From Diphasiastrum complanatum (taxonomy: Eukaryota; Streptophyta; Lycopodiopsida; Lycopodiales; Lycopodiaceae), in assembly GCA_029204225.1 (NCBI GenBank), contig CM055106.1:14138393-14202392 (forward strand): a DNA stretch of 64,000 nt, read 5' to 3'. A program made the translations under genes and the position numbers. Each line of letters starts with the position of its first letter. Position 1 is the first letter of the stretch. Below, one piece after another: positions 34,201-42,503 of the stretch. A model generated the notes under the pieces. It made no database searches. It had not been told where the DNA came from and saw only the letters and a program-made list of their open reading frames with translations.

Positions 34201-35151
34201 GGGAACAAGGAAGATATAGAAGATATCAAGAAAGCACTAAAAAAGGAATTTGAAGTGCATGATCTTGGTCTTTTGAGCTATATCTTAGGAATAGAAGTAA
34301 TTAGAACTTCTCAAATCACTTTTATTTCACAAGAGAAGTATGCTATTTCTATTCTCAATAGATTTCATATGGTAGATGCAAATCCTATTGATACACCTAT
34401 GGAATCACATGTAAAGCTAACTATAAGAGGTAATGAAAGATCCTTCGAGGACATTACTCTCTATAGGAAGCTAATAGGTTCTCTTATATATCTAACCATC
34501 ACAAGACCTGATTTATCTTATTGTGTTGGTAGATTAAGCCAATTCATGCAAGATCCTAGCATAGAACATTGGAAACTAGGAAAGAGGATCTTGAGATACA
34601 TCTCGGGAACAAAAGATTTTGGCATTGTTTATAGAGGCTCATCACCTAACTTATTTGGTTTTTCAGATTCAGATTTTGCAGGAGACCTTATGGATAGAAA
34701 ATCCATAAATGCACATGCTATTTTCATAGGTGATGGAGCTATCTCATGGATGTCGAAGAAACAAGCAACTATATCACTTTCTTCTAGTGAGGCCGAGTAC
34801 AAAGCTTTGACATCATGCACAAAGGAGATGGTGTGGATCAAGAGGATGATTATGGAGCTTCATTTGCTGGATTTTTCAGAGAGTCCAATCATCTTTTGTG
34901 ACAACCTTTCAGCCCAAAGTCTAGCAAGCAATCCGGTTTTCCATGCAAGGAGCAAACATATCGAGGTGGCTTACCATTTTGTGAGAGAACAAGTGTTGGC
35001 AAAAGAGATCAAGCTTGAACATGTCCCATCAAAGGAATGTGTGGCTGATATCTTTACCAAAGCATTGGGAAAGGACTTATTTTTCAAGCATAGAACAAGT
35101 CTTGGTGTACTTTCTAAATCTATGCTAAAACTAGTTGAAGAGGGAGTGTGA
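31201..35151 (+). CDS. Copia gag-protease-integrase-RT-RNase H polyprotein (1a)
   Basis: One 1316-codon frame for all proteins needed for replication. Gag: residues 1 to about 290, knuckle C245-X2-C248-X4-H253-X4-C258. Protease: D306-S-G. Integrase zinc site: H439, H444, C473, C476; catalytic triad D503, D565, E601 with 35 residues between the last two. RT: LDISNAFLNG with D907, and Y992-V-D-D. RNase H: D1156, E1197, D1234 region. The order PR-IN-RT-RH is diagnostic of Ty1/copia. The start is the MATNGGYMLESNDRLTS ATG used by its relatives. The last codons EEGV are coded by the polypurine tract and the TGA stop falls inside the 3' LTR. It differs from 1b at residue 1171 (Ala here, Val in 1b). 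Confidence 0.97.
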   Translation: MATNGGYMLESNDRLTSLNYSTWKVRMESLLEMNELMDIVVGVEERPLAPQEQLRYDKRAKKALHMIKMNVTNELIKEVGKCTSSSEAWEALKKVYESKSTSRVLTLRRQIFSCMQKKSESGHAFVLRVKALNDELACINDGINNEELVQVILNGLLDDHANLVQSYAIQKCLPSVGDLQEVLLAEEFRLQARVGASSTSQGGEEEAMFSKGKFKGKGKSNWSKGQDQGEHSTFGKKKDRSKLKCFYCGVKGHFASDCFKKKRDQGEKQTNLTIDEGGDELLSNDAFVMSSCLLANHGDIDPWWIDSGATSHMTYHKEYFSSLMAFDGDRKVIYTANDGECTIKGIGTIPISLSTNRNIELKDVLLIPSITKNLLSVSQMLDKGFKVEFDGDACLIKKGCSIIAKGKRQGKLFKLDACVVANQVGCMANEQMSIQEVWHKRMGHLNYKALEVIAKKEVVRGLPKSLTCLNHVCEECALSKSHRLPYTRSISRSKMPFSLLHSDIHGVTTISNGGAKMYVTFIDDFSRFCWVYLLKSKDEVFDVFVKFKVAIETQFTTKIKCLRSDNGGEYISNKFKAFCDEHGIKREYTCPRTPQQNGVAERKNRTLCESAKAMRLNANLPKPFWSDALLCANFLCNRWPSVVLEGKTPFEALFGMKPNVKFLRTFGCICYFNITLDDRTKEDPSSRKGIFVGYSEVSKAYRIYVPSIKKVFTSRDVIFDENNIPKVVSSDDGVVATNVLDDNGVDDTLDVDVEEASSSQIPRRTPRHKVKPSRLTYDGKGKQVVDGSNYAFLTSFDVPSCVDEARQKEEWIQAMDLEFEALMKNNTWRLVELPKGKSAIGCKWIFKVKTNQDGSINKLKARLVAKGYAQEHGIDYEETFAPVAKMVSIRVIISLATLYGWDLWQLDISNAFLNGDLEEEVYMEQPESYVSHSKPNHVCFLQKSLYGLKQAPRSWYARLNSFLLSQNFTMSEYDHSLYFRISANDVTILLIYVDDIILSGGNKEDIEDIKKALKKEFEVHDLGLLSYILGIEVIRTSQITFISQEKYAISILNRFHMVDANPIDTPMESHVKLTIRGNERSFEDITLYRKLIGSLIYLTITRPDLSYCVGRLSQFMQDPSIEHWKLGKRILRYISGTKDFGIVYRGSSPNLFGFSDSDFAGDLMDRKSINAHAIFIGDGAISWMSKKQATISLSSSEAEYKALTSCTKEMVWIKRMIMELHLLDFSESPIIFCDNLSAQSLASNPVFHARSKHIEVAYHFVREQVLAKEIKLEHVPSKECVADIFTKALGKDLFFKHRTSLGVLSKSMLKLVEEGV
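35137..35146 (+). promoter_or_regulatory. Element 1a polypurine tract
   Basis: GAAGAGGGAG lies directly before the 3' LTR and presumably primes plus-strand DNA synthesis. It is also coding: with the next bases it specifies the final EEGV of the polyprotein. Confidence 0.85.
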
Positions 35152-35799
35152 AAAATTGTCAACTAGTAGTATTTTCCTAACTTGAGATTTTGTAGGCCTA
35201 TGGCCAAATAAAAGTTAGAGATAGGTTCATACATGTATGTAGAGGCCCAAAGTATGTGTACACTACTTTTGAGGTCACATTAATTAGAGGAGGTCGAGTG
35301 TGGAGCTCTTCTATTGGCTCATAATTTGGTGCATTCCTATTTGACCAAATTTCTAGGTAGATGGGTGAATCCTATTGGACCCCAATTTTAGCCTATCATA
35401 AGACAAGTGGCCAAGAGGCACTATGGCTGCTATAAATAGCCATCTCCACGAGTATGTACACATCTCATTTTCATTCTATTGAATGAATGTTATGCTCTTT
35501 GAAGATCCATCTTCTTCTCTCTCACTTTTTTGTTCATATCTTGCATTCTAGCCACTAGAATTGTGATTTCTTTGTTGCTATGGCTTCACACGTGTGAAAT
35601 GCAGGTTGTAGGCTCTGAAGTACGGACAGGGACAGCAAGTTTCTGTTTGTAGAAGCTTATGATCAGATCTTGATGTTTAGTTGATGTTTAGTATGCTTAA
35701 CATCACAATTTCTATCATTTTTTCAATCTAGATGTGCATAACTTCCATGGCCAAGATCTTTATGAAACTTTAGCATCTTTTGGATCTGAGTTTTTCACA
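35147..35799 (+). repeat. Element 1a 3' LTR
   Basis: 653 bp, same length as the 5' LTR and no difference seen by eye. Palindrome at 35587-35596. It is followed by TSD GATCA. Confidence 0.95.
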
Positions 35800-35804
35800 G
35801 ATCA

Positions 35805-35978
35805 TAGGTTGATCAAGATTCCATGATTCTATGTGTTGATTTGCTTGGATAAGTGCTAGAAAAGAATTTGTGAGATAGTTTCAAATCTTGGTGATTTCTT
35901 TTGAAAGCATTTGTTGTTGTTCAAAGGAGTGCTTTGTGCATTGAAGCAGGTTGAAAGAGAAGATCAGGTCATTGCTAC
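35805..35978 (+). other. Family 2 leader, second part
   Basis: Continuation of the family 2 leader after the 1a insertion, leading to the gag ATG at 35979. Confidence 0.7.
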
Positions 35979-36642
35979 ATGGAAACCTCAATTGGAGTCA
36001 TGTTGGAAGCCAATGATAGGCTTACCTCAAGTAACTATTCATTGTCAAGTTCCTTAAGTAATGACAAGCATGTTTGTGAGTCTTGTGCTTTGTCTAAGTC
36101 ACATAGACAACCTTATACTAGATCTATTTCTAGATCTACAAAGCCTTTTCAACTTGTACATTCGGATATTCATGGATTTACTACAATTAGCAGTAGTGGA
36201 GCTAAGATGTATGTAACATTGATTGATGATTTTAGTAGATTTTGTTGGATCTATCTACCAAAGAGCAAGGATGAAGTGTATGATGTCTTTGTCAAGTTCA
36301 AGAATTCAAGGGAGAACCAATTTTCCACAAAGATCAAGTGCTTGAGAGGTGACAATGGTGGTGAGTACATATCTAACAAGTTCAAGGCCGTTTGTGATGA
36401 GCATGGGATCAAGAGAGAGTATACAACATCAAGGACCCCACAACAAAATGGAGTGGCTAAAAGGAAGAATAGGACTTTATGTGAAAGTGCTAAAGCTATG
36501 AGGTTAAGTGCTAATCTTGACAAACCATTTTGGGATCAAGCTTTGTTGTGTGCCAATTTCTTGTGCAATAGGTGGCTGAGTGCTATTTTGGATGGAAGGA
36601 CACCTTTTTGAGATGCTATTCAAGAGGAGGCCGAGTGTCAAC
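35979..36642 (+). pseudogene. Family 2 gag start fused to integrase core
   Basis: The frame begins METSIGVMLEANDRLTSSNY, the first 21 or so residues of gag. It then jumps to the integrase region (SSLSNDKHVCESCALSKSHR). Most of gag, all of protease and the integrase HH motif are deleted. Integrase core motifs remain: HSDIHG, TLIDDFSR, GDNGGEYIS and PQQNGVAKRKN (Ala-Lys for the usual Ala-Glu, so the catalytic Glu position reads Lys). An extra T near 36609 shifts the frame. At 36643 element 1b interrupts. The non-deleted relative at 50187-53588 shows what is missing. Confidence 0.88.
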
Positions 36643-37295
36643 TGTGAAAAACTCAGATCCAAAAGATGCTAAAGTTTCATAAAGATCTTGGCCATGGAAG
36701 TTATGCACATCTAGATTGAAAAAATGATAGAAATTGTGATGTTAAGCATACTAAACATCAACTAAACATCAAGATCTGATCATAAGCTTCCACAAACAGA
36801 AACTTGCTGTCCCTGTCCGTACTTCAGAGCCTACAACCTGCATTTCACACGTGTGAAGCCATAGCAACAAAGAAATCACAATTCTAGTGGCTAGAATGCA
36901 AGATATGAACAAAAAAGTGAGAGAGAAGAAGATGGATCTTCAAAGAGCATAACATTCATTCAATAGAATGAAAATGAGATGTGTACATACTCGTGGAGAT
37001 GGCTATTTATAGCAGCCATAGTGCCTCTTGGCCACTTGTCTTATGATAGGCTAAAATTGGGGTCCAATAGGATTCACCCATATACCTAGAAATTTGGTCA
37101 AATAGGAATGCACCAAATTATGAGCCAATAGAAGAGCTCCACACTCGACCTCCTCTAATTAATGTGACCTCAAAAGTAGTGTACACATACTTTGGGCCTC
37201 TACATACATGTATGAACCTATCTCTAACTTTTATTTGGCCATAGGCCTACAAAATCTCAAGTTAGGAAAATACTACTAGTTGACAATTTTTCACA
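36643..37295 (-). repeat. Element 1b 3' LTR
   Basis: It starts TGTGAAAAACTCAGATCC on the plus strand and ends TTTTTCACA. Palindrome at 36846-36855. It looks identical to the other 1b LTR. Confidence 0.95.
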
Positions 37296-40200
37296 CTCCC
37301 TCTTCAACTAGTTTTAGCATAGATTTAGAAAGTACACCAAGACTTGTTCTATGCTTGAAAAATAAGTCCTTTCCCAATGCTTTGGTAAAGATATCAGCCA
37401 CACATTCCTTTGATGGGACATGTTCAAGCTTGATCTCTTTTGCCAACACTTGTTCTCTCACAAAATGGTAAGCCACCTCGATATGTTTGCTCCTTGCATG
37501 GAAAACCGGATTGCTTGCTAGACTTTGGGCTGAAAGGTTGTCACAAAAGATGATTGGACTCTCTGAAAAATCCAGCAAATGAAGCTCCATAATCATCCTC
37601 TTGATCCACACCATCTCCTTTGTGCATGATGTCAAAGCTTTGTACTCGGCCTCACTAGAAGAAAGTGATATAGTTGCTTGTTTCTTCGACATCCATGAGA
37701 TAGCTCCATCACCTATGAAAATAGCATGTACATTTATGGATTTTCTATCCATAAGGTCTCCTGCAAAATCTGAATCAGAAAAACCAAATAAGTTAGGTGA
37801 TGAGCCTCTATAAACAATGCCAAAATCTTTTGTTCCCGAGATGTATCTCAAGATCCTCTTTCCTAGTTTCCAATGTTCTATGCTAGGATCTTGCATGAAT
37901 TGGCTTAATCTACCAACACAATAAGATAAATCAGGTCTTGTGATGGTTAGATATATAAGAGAACCTATTAGCTTCCTATAGAGAGTAATGTCCTCGAAGG
38001 ATCTTTCATTACCTCTTATAGTTAGCTTTACATGTGATTCCATAGGTGTATCAATAGGATTTGCATCTACCATATGAAATCTATTGAGAATAGAAATAGC
38101 ATACTTCTCTTGTGAAATAAAAGTGATTTGAGAAGTTCTAATTACTTCTATTCCTAAGATATAGCTCAAAAGACCAAGATCATGCACTTCAAATTCCTTT
38201 TTTAGTGCTTTCTTGATATCTTCTATATCTTCCTTGTTCCCTCCACTTAAAATAATGTCATCCACATAAATTAGAAGGATTGTAACATCATTAGCACTAA
38301 TTCTAAAGTAAAGTGAATGATCATACTCACTCATAGTGAAGTTTTGAGAAAGTAGAAAAGAGTTAAGCCTAGCATACCAACTCCTTGGTGCTTGCTTAAG
38401 ACCATACAAACTTTTTTGTAGAAAACACACATGATTAGGCTTGCTATGAGAAACATAGCTCTCGGGTTGCTCCATGTAGACTTCCTCTTCAAGATCACCA
38501 TTCAAGAAAGCATTAGAAATGTCTAATTGCCAAAGATCCCATCCATAAAGAGTTGCAAGGGAAATGATTACTCTTATGCTCACCATCTTTGCCACGGGTG
38601 CAAAGGTTTCCTCATAGTCAATGCCATGCTCTTGAGCATAACCTTTAGCCACCAACCTTGCCTTCAACTTGTTGATAGATCCATCTTGATTTGTCTTTAC
38701 CTTGAAGATCCATTTGCATCCAATTGCACTTTTGCCCTTTGGAAGCTCCACCAATCTCCATGTGTTGTTCTTCATAAGTGCTTCAAACTCAAGATCCATT
38801 GCTTGGATCCATTCCTCTTTTTGCCTTGCTTCATCTACACATGAAGGTACATCAAAAGAGGTTAGGAAAGCATAGTTGGATCCATCCACCACTTGCTTAC
38901 CTTTGCCATCATAAGTGAGCCTTGAGGGTTTCACTTTATGCCTTGGAGTTCTCCTTGGAATTTGACTTGAAGAGGCTTCTTCAACATCCACATCCAATGT
39001 GTCATCAACTCCATTGTCATCAAGCACATTAGTTGCAACAACACCATCATCACTTGAAACAACTTTTGGAATGTTATTTTCATCAAAAATGACATCCCTA
39101 CTTGTGAACACTTTCTTGATTGAAGGAACATAAATCCTATATGCTTTGCTTACTTCACTATAACCAACAAAAATGCCCTTTCTTGAAGATGGATCCTCCT
39201 TAGTTCTATCATCAAGAGTAATGTTGAAGTAGCAAATGCATCCAAAAGTTCTTAGAAACTTGACATTAGGCTTCATACCAAACAAAGCTTCAAAAGGGGT
39301 TTTTCCTTCCAATACAACACTTGGCCATCTATTGCATAGGAAATTTGCACACAACAAAGCATCACTCCAAAAAGGTTTAGGAAGATTAGCATTCAATCTC
39401 ATTGCCTTTGCACTCTCACACAAGGTTCTATTCTTCCTCTCGGCCACTCCATTTTGTTGTGGTGTTCTTGGACATGTGTACTCCCTCTTGATCCCATGCT
39501 CATCGCAAAAGGCTTTGAATTTGTTAGAAATGTATTCACCACCATTGTCGCTCCTCAAGCATTTGATTTTGGTTGTAAATTGAGTCTCAATAGCAACTTT
39601 GAACTTGACAAACACATCAAACACCTCATCCTTGCTCTTTAGTAGATAAACCCAACAAAATCTACTAAAATCATCAATGAAAGTTACATACATCTTAGCA
39701 CCTCCATTGCTAATTGTAGTAACACCATGAATATCCGAATGCAAGAGAGAAAAAGGCATCTTAGATCTAGATATAGATCTAGTATATGGCAATCTATGTG
39801 ATTTAGACAAAGCACATTCTTCACAAACATGATTCAAGCAAGTAAGAGACTTGGGAAGTCCCCTTACTACCTCCTTTTTGGCTATTACCTCCAAGGCCTT
39901 GTAGTTGAGATGTCCCATCCTTTTATGCCATACCTCTTGAATTGACATTTGTTCATTTGCCATGCATCCAACTTGGTTAGCAACAACACATGCATCAAGC
40001 TTGAACAATTTCCCTTGCCTTTTCCCTTTTGCAATGATACTACACCCCTTTTTGATCAAGCAAGCATCACCATCAAACTCAACTTTGAATCCTTTGTCAA
40101 GCATTTGGCTTACACTAAGTAAGTTCTTGGTAATGGATGGAATGAGCAAAACATCTTTCAATTCTATATTCCTATTTGTAGAAAGTGAAATAGGAATTGT

Positions 40201-41241
40201 GCCAATCCCCTTGATTGTACACTCACCATCATTTGCGGTATAGATTACCTTCCTATCACCATCAAATGCCATTAAAGATGAAAAATACTCTTTATGATAT
40301 GTCATATGAGAAGTGGCTCCACTATCAATCCACCAAGGATCAATGTCTCCATGATTAGCCAACAAGCAAGATGACATAACAAAAGCATCATTTGAAAGAA
40401 GCTCATCCCCACCCTCATCAATAGTTAGATTGGTTTGCTTTTCCCCTTGATCCCTCTTTTTCTTGAAACAATCACTAGCAAAATGCCCTTTGACTCCACA
40501 ATAGAAACATTTTAGCTTAGATCTATCCTTCTTTTTGCCAAAAGTAGAGTGCTCACCTTGGTCTTGCCCTTTAGACCAATTGCTTTTACCTTTGCCCTTG
40601 AACTTGCCTTTAGAGAACATTGCCTCCTCTTCTCCTCCTTGAGATGTAGAAGATGCTCCCACTCTTGCTTGCAACCTGAATTCTTCAGCCAACAAGACCT
40701 CTTGCAAGTCTCCAACACTTGGTAAACATTTTTGGATAGCATAACTTTGAACAAGATTAGCATGATCATCCAACAAGCCATTGAGAATCACTTGAACAAG
40801 CTCCTCATTATTTATGCCATCATTAATGCATGCTAACTCATCATTCAATGCTTTAACTCTCAAAACAAAAGCATGTCCACTCTCACTCTTCTTTTGCATA
40901 CAAGAAAAGATTTGCCTTCTTAAAGTCAACACTCTAGAAGTAGACTTGGATTCATAAACCTTCTTCAAGGCTTCCCAAGCTTCACTAGATGATGTGCACT
41001 TACCAACCTCTTTGATAAGCTCATTTGTCACATTCATCTTGATCATGTGAAGGGCTTTCTTTGCCCTCTTGTCATACCTCAATTGTTCTTGAGGTGCCAA
41101 AGGTCTCTCCTCCACACCTACAACAATATCCATCAACTCATTCATCTCAAGCAAAGACTCCATCCTTACTTTCCAAGTAGAATAGTTGAGGGAGGTAAGC
41201 CTATCATTGCTTTCCAACATGTAGCCTCCATTTGTAGCCAT
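37291..41241 (-). CDS. Copia gag-protease-integrase-RT-RNase H polyprotein (1b)
   Basis: A 1316-codon uninterrupted frame with the same domain order and catalytic residues as 1a: CFYCGVKGHFASDC knuckle, WWIDSG protease, HHCC and D,D35E integrase, YVDD RT, SDSDFAGD RNase H. The only protein difference I see is Val for Ala at residue 1171, in RNase H and outside its catalytic residues. The stop codon lies inside the LTR. All motifs are intact, so this copy could be an active source or partner. Confidence 0.97.
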   Translation of the reverse strand: MATNGGYMLESNDRLTSLNYSTWKVRMESLLEMNELMDIVVGVEERPLAPQEQLRYDKRAKKALHMIKMNVTNELIKEVGKCTSSSEAWEALKKVYESKSTSRVLTLRRQIFSCMQKKSESGHAFVLRVKALNDELACINDGINNEELVQVILNGLLDDHANLVQSYAIQKCLPSVGDLQEVLLAEEFRLQARVGASSTSQGGEEEAMFSKGKFKGKGKSNWSKGQDQGEHSTFGKKKDRSKLKCFYCGVKGHFASDCFKKKRDQGEKQTNLTIDEGGDELLSNDAFVMSSCLLANHGDIDPWWIDSGATSHMTYHKEYFSSLMAFDGDRKVIYTANDGECTIKGIGTIPISLSTNRNIELKDVLLIPSITKNLLSVSQMLDKGFKVEFDGDACLIKKGCSIIAKGKRQGKLFKLDACVVANQVGCMANEQMSIQEVWHKRMGHLNYKALEVIAKKEVVRGLPKSLTCLNHVCEECALSKSHRLPYTRSISRSKMPFSLLHSDIHGVTTISNGGAKMYVTFIDDFSRFCWVYLLKSKDEVFDVFVKFKVAIETQFTTKIKCLRSDNGGEYISNKFKAFCDEHGIKREYTCPRTPQQNGVAERKNRTLCESAKAMRLNANLPKPFWSDALLCANFLCNRWPSVVLEGKTPFEALFGMKPNVKFLRTFGCICYFNITLDDRTKEDPSSRKGIFVGYSEVSKAYRIYVPSIKKVFTSRDVIFDENNIPKVVSSDDGVVATNVLDDNGVDDTLDVDVEEASSSQIPRRTPRHKVKPSRLTYDGKGKQVVDGSNYAFLTSFDVPSCVDEARQKEEWIQAMDLEFEALMKNNTWRLVELPKGKSAIGCKWIFKVKTNQDGSINKLKARLVAKGYAQEHGIDYEETFAPVAKMVSIRVIISLATLYGWDLWQLDISNAFLNGDLEEEVYMEQPESYVSHSKPNHVCFLQKSLYGLKQAPRSWYARLNSFLLSQNFTMSEYDHSLYFRISANDVTILLIYVDDIILSGGNKEDIEDIKKALKKEFEVHDLGLLSYILGIEVIRTSQITFISQEKYAISILNRFHMVDANPIDTPMESHVKLTIRGNERSFEDITLYRKLIGSLIYLTITRPDLSYCVGRLSQFMQDPSIEHWKLGKRILRYISGTKDFGIVYRGSSPNLFGFSDSDFAGDLMDRKSINVHAIFIGDGAISWMSKKQATISLSSSEAEYKALTSCTKEMVWIKRMIMELHLLDFSESPIIFCDNLSAQSLASNPVFHARSKHIEVAYHFVREQVLAKEIKLEHVPSKECVADIFTKALGKDLFFKHRTSLGVLSKSMLKLVEEGV

Positions 41242-41838
41242 GTTGCAATGATTGATCTCTGATCTTTGACCTGTTCCAATGCACTAAGCACTCTCTTGAA
41301 TCAACAAATGAAACACAAGAAGAAATCACAAAGATTTGGAACCTAAAACCTTACTTTTTCTCTCTTTTCCTCACTTTTTCCTCAATTTTAGCCACTAGTT
41401 TTATGATTTCTTGATCAAACCAAGACCAAACCTCAATATACTTGCTTTTCCCTCACTCCTAAGATTGAAATACACTCTTGAATCATTCAGCAAACTGAAA
41501 ATCAGAGGGTTACATCAATTTTGAAGTTTTTGACATGAAGAAGCAAGAAATTGAATCAAAAAACTATATGCTAGAATGGAAAACTAATAGGATCTTGTTG
41601 GATCTTGCATCTCCCTCTTTCCAAAACAAATTTTGTCTCCTTATTCTGATAAGTACAGAGGGAATTCGCCCTACTTCAATTGAAATGCATACAAATGATG
41701 TTTTGATCACAAAGATCCAATTTCTACACATAAATCAACAAGATTTTTAGCTAGAAACTTGATTGGAATGCTACAAAAGCAAACTCGCCCACAAATCTCT
41801 TCTAAATCTGGCAAAACCTGCACATTTGGCCGCCTAAT

Positions 41839-41850
41839 GCTCTGATACCA
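41839..41850 (-). promoter_or_regulatory. Element 1b primer-binding site
   Basis: GCTCTGATACCA on the plus strand, abutting the 5' LTR at 41851. Confidence 0.95.
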
Positions 41851-42503
41851 TGTGAAAAACTCAGATCCAAAAGATGCTAAAGTTTCATAAAGATCTTGGC
41901 CATGGAAGTTATGCACATCTAGATTGAAAAAATGATAGAAATTGTGATGTTAAGCATACTAAACATCAACTAAACATCAAGATCTGATCATAAGCTTCCA
42001 CAAACAGAAACTTGCTGTCCCTGTCCGTACTTCAGAGCCTACAACCTGCATTTCACACGTGTGAAGCCATAGCAACAAAGAAATCACAATTCTAGTGGCT
42101 AGAATGCAAGATATGAACAAAAAAGTGAGAGAGAAGAAGATGGATCTTCAAAGAGCATAACATTCATTCAATAGAATGAAAATGAGATGTGTACATACTC
42201 GTGGAGATGGCTATTTATAGCAGCCATAGTGCCTCTTGGCCACTTGTCTTATGATAGGCTAAAATTGGGGTCCAATAGGATTCACCCATATACCTAGAAA
42301 TTTGGTCAAATAGGAATGCACCAAATTATGAGCCAATAGAAGAGCTCCACACTCGACCTCCTCTAATTAATGTGACCTCAAAAGTAGTGTACACATACTT
42401 TGGGCCTCTACATACATGTATGAACCTATCTCTAACTTTTATTTGGCCATAGGCCTACAAAATCTCAAGTTAGGAAAATACTACTAGTTGACAATTTTTC
42501 ACA
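41851..42503 (-). repeat. Element 1b 5' LTR
   Basis: 653 bp. Minus-strand TATA (CTATAAATAG) at about 42211-42220. Palindrome at 42054-42063. TSD TCAAC follows at 42504. Confidence 0.95.

Larger units (their letters stand above)
29939..35799 (+). mobile_element. Element 1a: intact-looking copia retrotransposon
   Basis: 5861 bp with two 653-bp LTRs in which I see no difference, TSD GATCA (29934-29938 and 35800-35804), primer site, polypurine tract and one uninterrupted 1316-codon frame. These are the marks of a recent, potentially autonomous insertion. The second copy 1b is the same length, in reverse orientation, 843 bp further on. Confidence 0.96.
36643..42503 (-). mobile_element. Element 1b: intact-looking copia retrotransposon, inverted
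   Basis: 5861 bp, the same length as 1a and nearly identical, but on the minus strand and with a different duplication, TCAAC (36638-36642 and 42504-42508). Its two 653-bp LTRs share bases that 1a lacks (TTTGTGGAAGC, AGGTATATGGG on the minus strand), so it came from a different source copy. It is inserted in the integrase-RT linker of family 2. Confidence 0.96.

Noticed and set aside
29939-42503. 1a and 1b as one element duplicated by an inverted segmental duplication
   Set aside because: Each has its own exact target duplication (GATCA, TCAAC) and its own fixed LTR bases, and they sit in different parts of family 2. Two independent insertions explain this better.
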